Part shown: one piece after another, positions 7,456-7,962 of the stretch | How positions within the stretch are numbered: the stretch's first letter is position 1 | Layout of the letters: each line of letters starts with the position of its first letter | NCBI GenBank assembly: GCA_945919165.1 | Contig: CAMEIZ010000085.1 | Span: 1-7,962 of the forward strand | Direction: 5' to 3' | Origin: an uncultured Traorella sp. | GTDB taxonomy: Bacteria > Bacillota_I > Bacilli_A > Erysipelotrichales > Erysipelotrichaceae | Length of the DNA: 7,962 nucleotides | Notes under the pieces: generated by a model | What the model saw: only the letters and a program-made list of their open reading frames with translations | What the model was told of the DNA's origin: nothing | Databases searched by the model: none | Program-made: the position numbers and the translations under genes

Positions 7456-7962
7456 ATGAAACATCAACAAATAATAACAGAAGTGAATAAAGCTATTGTC
7501 GGCAAAGAAAATCAGGTAAGAAAAATCATGATGGCTTTTCTAGCAGGAGGACATGTATTGCTGGAAGATATGCCGGGAGTCGGAAAGACAACTCTGGCAA
7601 ATGCATTTTCGAAAGCGATGGGATTAGAAACAAAAAGATTACAATTTACACCTGATGTACTTCCCAGTGATGTAGTAGGTTTTACCGCTTTAGATCAAAA
7701 TAACGGAGAGAGTATTCTTCACAAAGGAGCTGTGTTCTGTAATTTGTTTTTAGCAGATGAAATTAACCGTACTTCCAGCAGAACGCAGTCAGCTTTATTA
7801 GAGGTTATGGAAGAAAACCAAATAACTGTAGATGGCACAACTTATGAAGCTATGAAACCTTTTTATGTAATTGCTACTCAAAATCCATATGGCTCTGCTG
7901 GGACACAAATGCTTCCTGAGAGTCAGCTGGATCGTTTTATGATTGTACTGTCCTTAGGATAT
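7456..7962 (+). CDS. MoxR-family AAA+ ATPase (3'-partial)
   Basis: N-terminal 169 residues of a MoxR-type AAA+ ATPase, usually about 310-330 residues, so about half is visible; the frame is open to the right edge. MoxR proteins are thought to be chaperone-like ATPases that remodel or activate partner proteins, often ones with von Willebrand A or DUF58 domains; the client here is unknown. Visible: AIVGKENQV near 13-21, typical of the family start; Walker A MPGVGKTT (39-46); a LQFTPDVLPSDVVG stretch (62-75); Walker B LFLADEINR (97-105) with Asp101/Glu102; sensor-1 region VIATQNP (138-144); and LPESQLDRF (153-161), the conserved segment with the arginine finger region. The ATG at 7456 follows GGGAGGG (7444-7450) with a 5-nt gap. 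No catalytic residue is missing in the visible part. The gene is probably the first of an operon, since a terminator lies upstream and such genes usually precede DUF58 and transglutaminase-domain genes; that part is outside the window. Confidence 0.93.
   Translation, partial: MKHQQIITEVNKAIVGKENQVRKIMMAFLAGGHVLLEDMPGVGKTTLANAFSKAMGLETKRLQFTPDVLPSDVVGFTALDQNNGESILHKGAVFCNLFLADEINRTSSRTQSALLEVMEENQITVDGTTYEAMKPFYVIATQNPYGSAGTQMLPESQLDRFMIVLSLGY

Overview
This window looks like an ordinary core-genome stretch from a low-GC Gram-positive bacterium (Bacillota). The main evidence is a PolC-type replicative polymerase, a family largely confined to low-GC Gram-positives and relatives. AT-rich spacers, strong AGGAGG-type ribosome binding sites, a consensus sigma-A promoter and a CcpA-type cre-like site agree with this. 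A gut Erysipelotrichia-like anaerobe is my best guess, but that finer placement is an impression and not something the sequence proves.

Layout: (1) positions 2-3616, plus strand, hold most of polC, cut off at its 5' end by the window edge. (2) A 9-bp hairpin at 3618-3639 lies between polC and the convergent gene behind it and probably ends both transcripts. (3) Positions 3638-4519, minus strand, encode a YitT-family membrane protein with a C-terminal DUF2179 domain. (4) The 156-bp spacer at 4520-4675 is a divergent control region. It holds a near-consensus promoter for the YitT gene, a -10 box for the next gene, a cre-like operator over that gene's likely start of transcription, and a strong ribosome binding site. 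(5) Positions 4676-7303, plus strand, encode a complete pyruvate, phosphate dikinase (ppdK), closed by a strong 13-bp terminator. (6) After a 152-bp AT-rich spacer, positions 7456-7962 hold the first 169 codons of a MoxR-type AAA+ ATPase, cut off by the right edge.

The four genes do not form one operon: each neighbour is separated by a terminator, a divergent promoter region or both. PolC copies the chromosome. PPDK interconverts pyruvate and phosphoenolpyruvate using ATP/AMP and phosphate/pyrophosphate, and the cre-like site suggests carbon-source control. The YitT-family protein has no firmly known function. The MoxR gene probably opens a MoxR/DUF58/transglutaminase-type operon to the right. 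I found no mobile element, CRISPR array, tRNA, rRNA or clear new system. The cre-like operator and the unseen operon behind the MoxR gene are the points most worth following.
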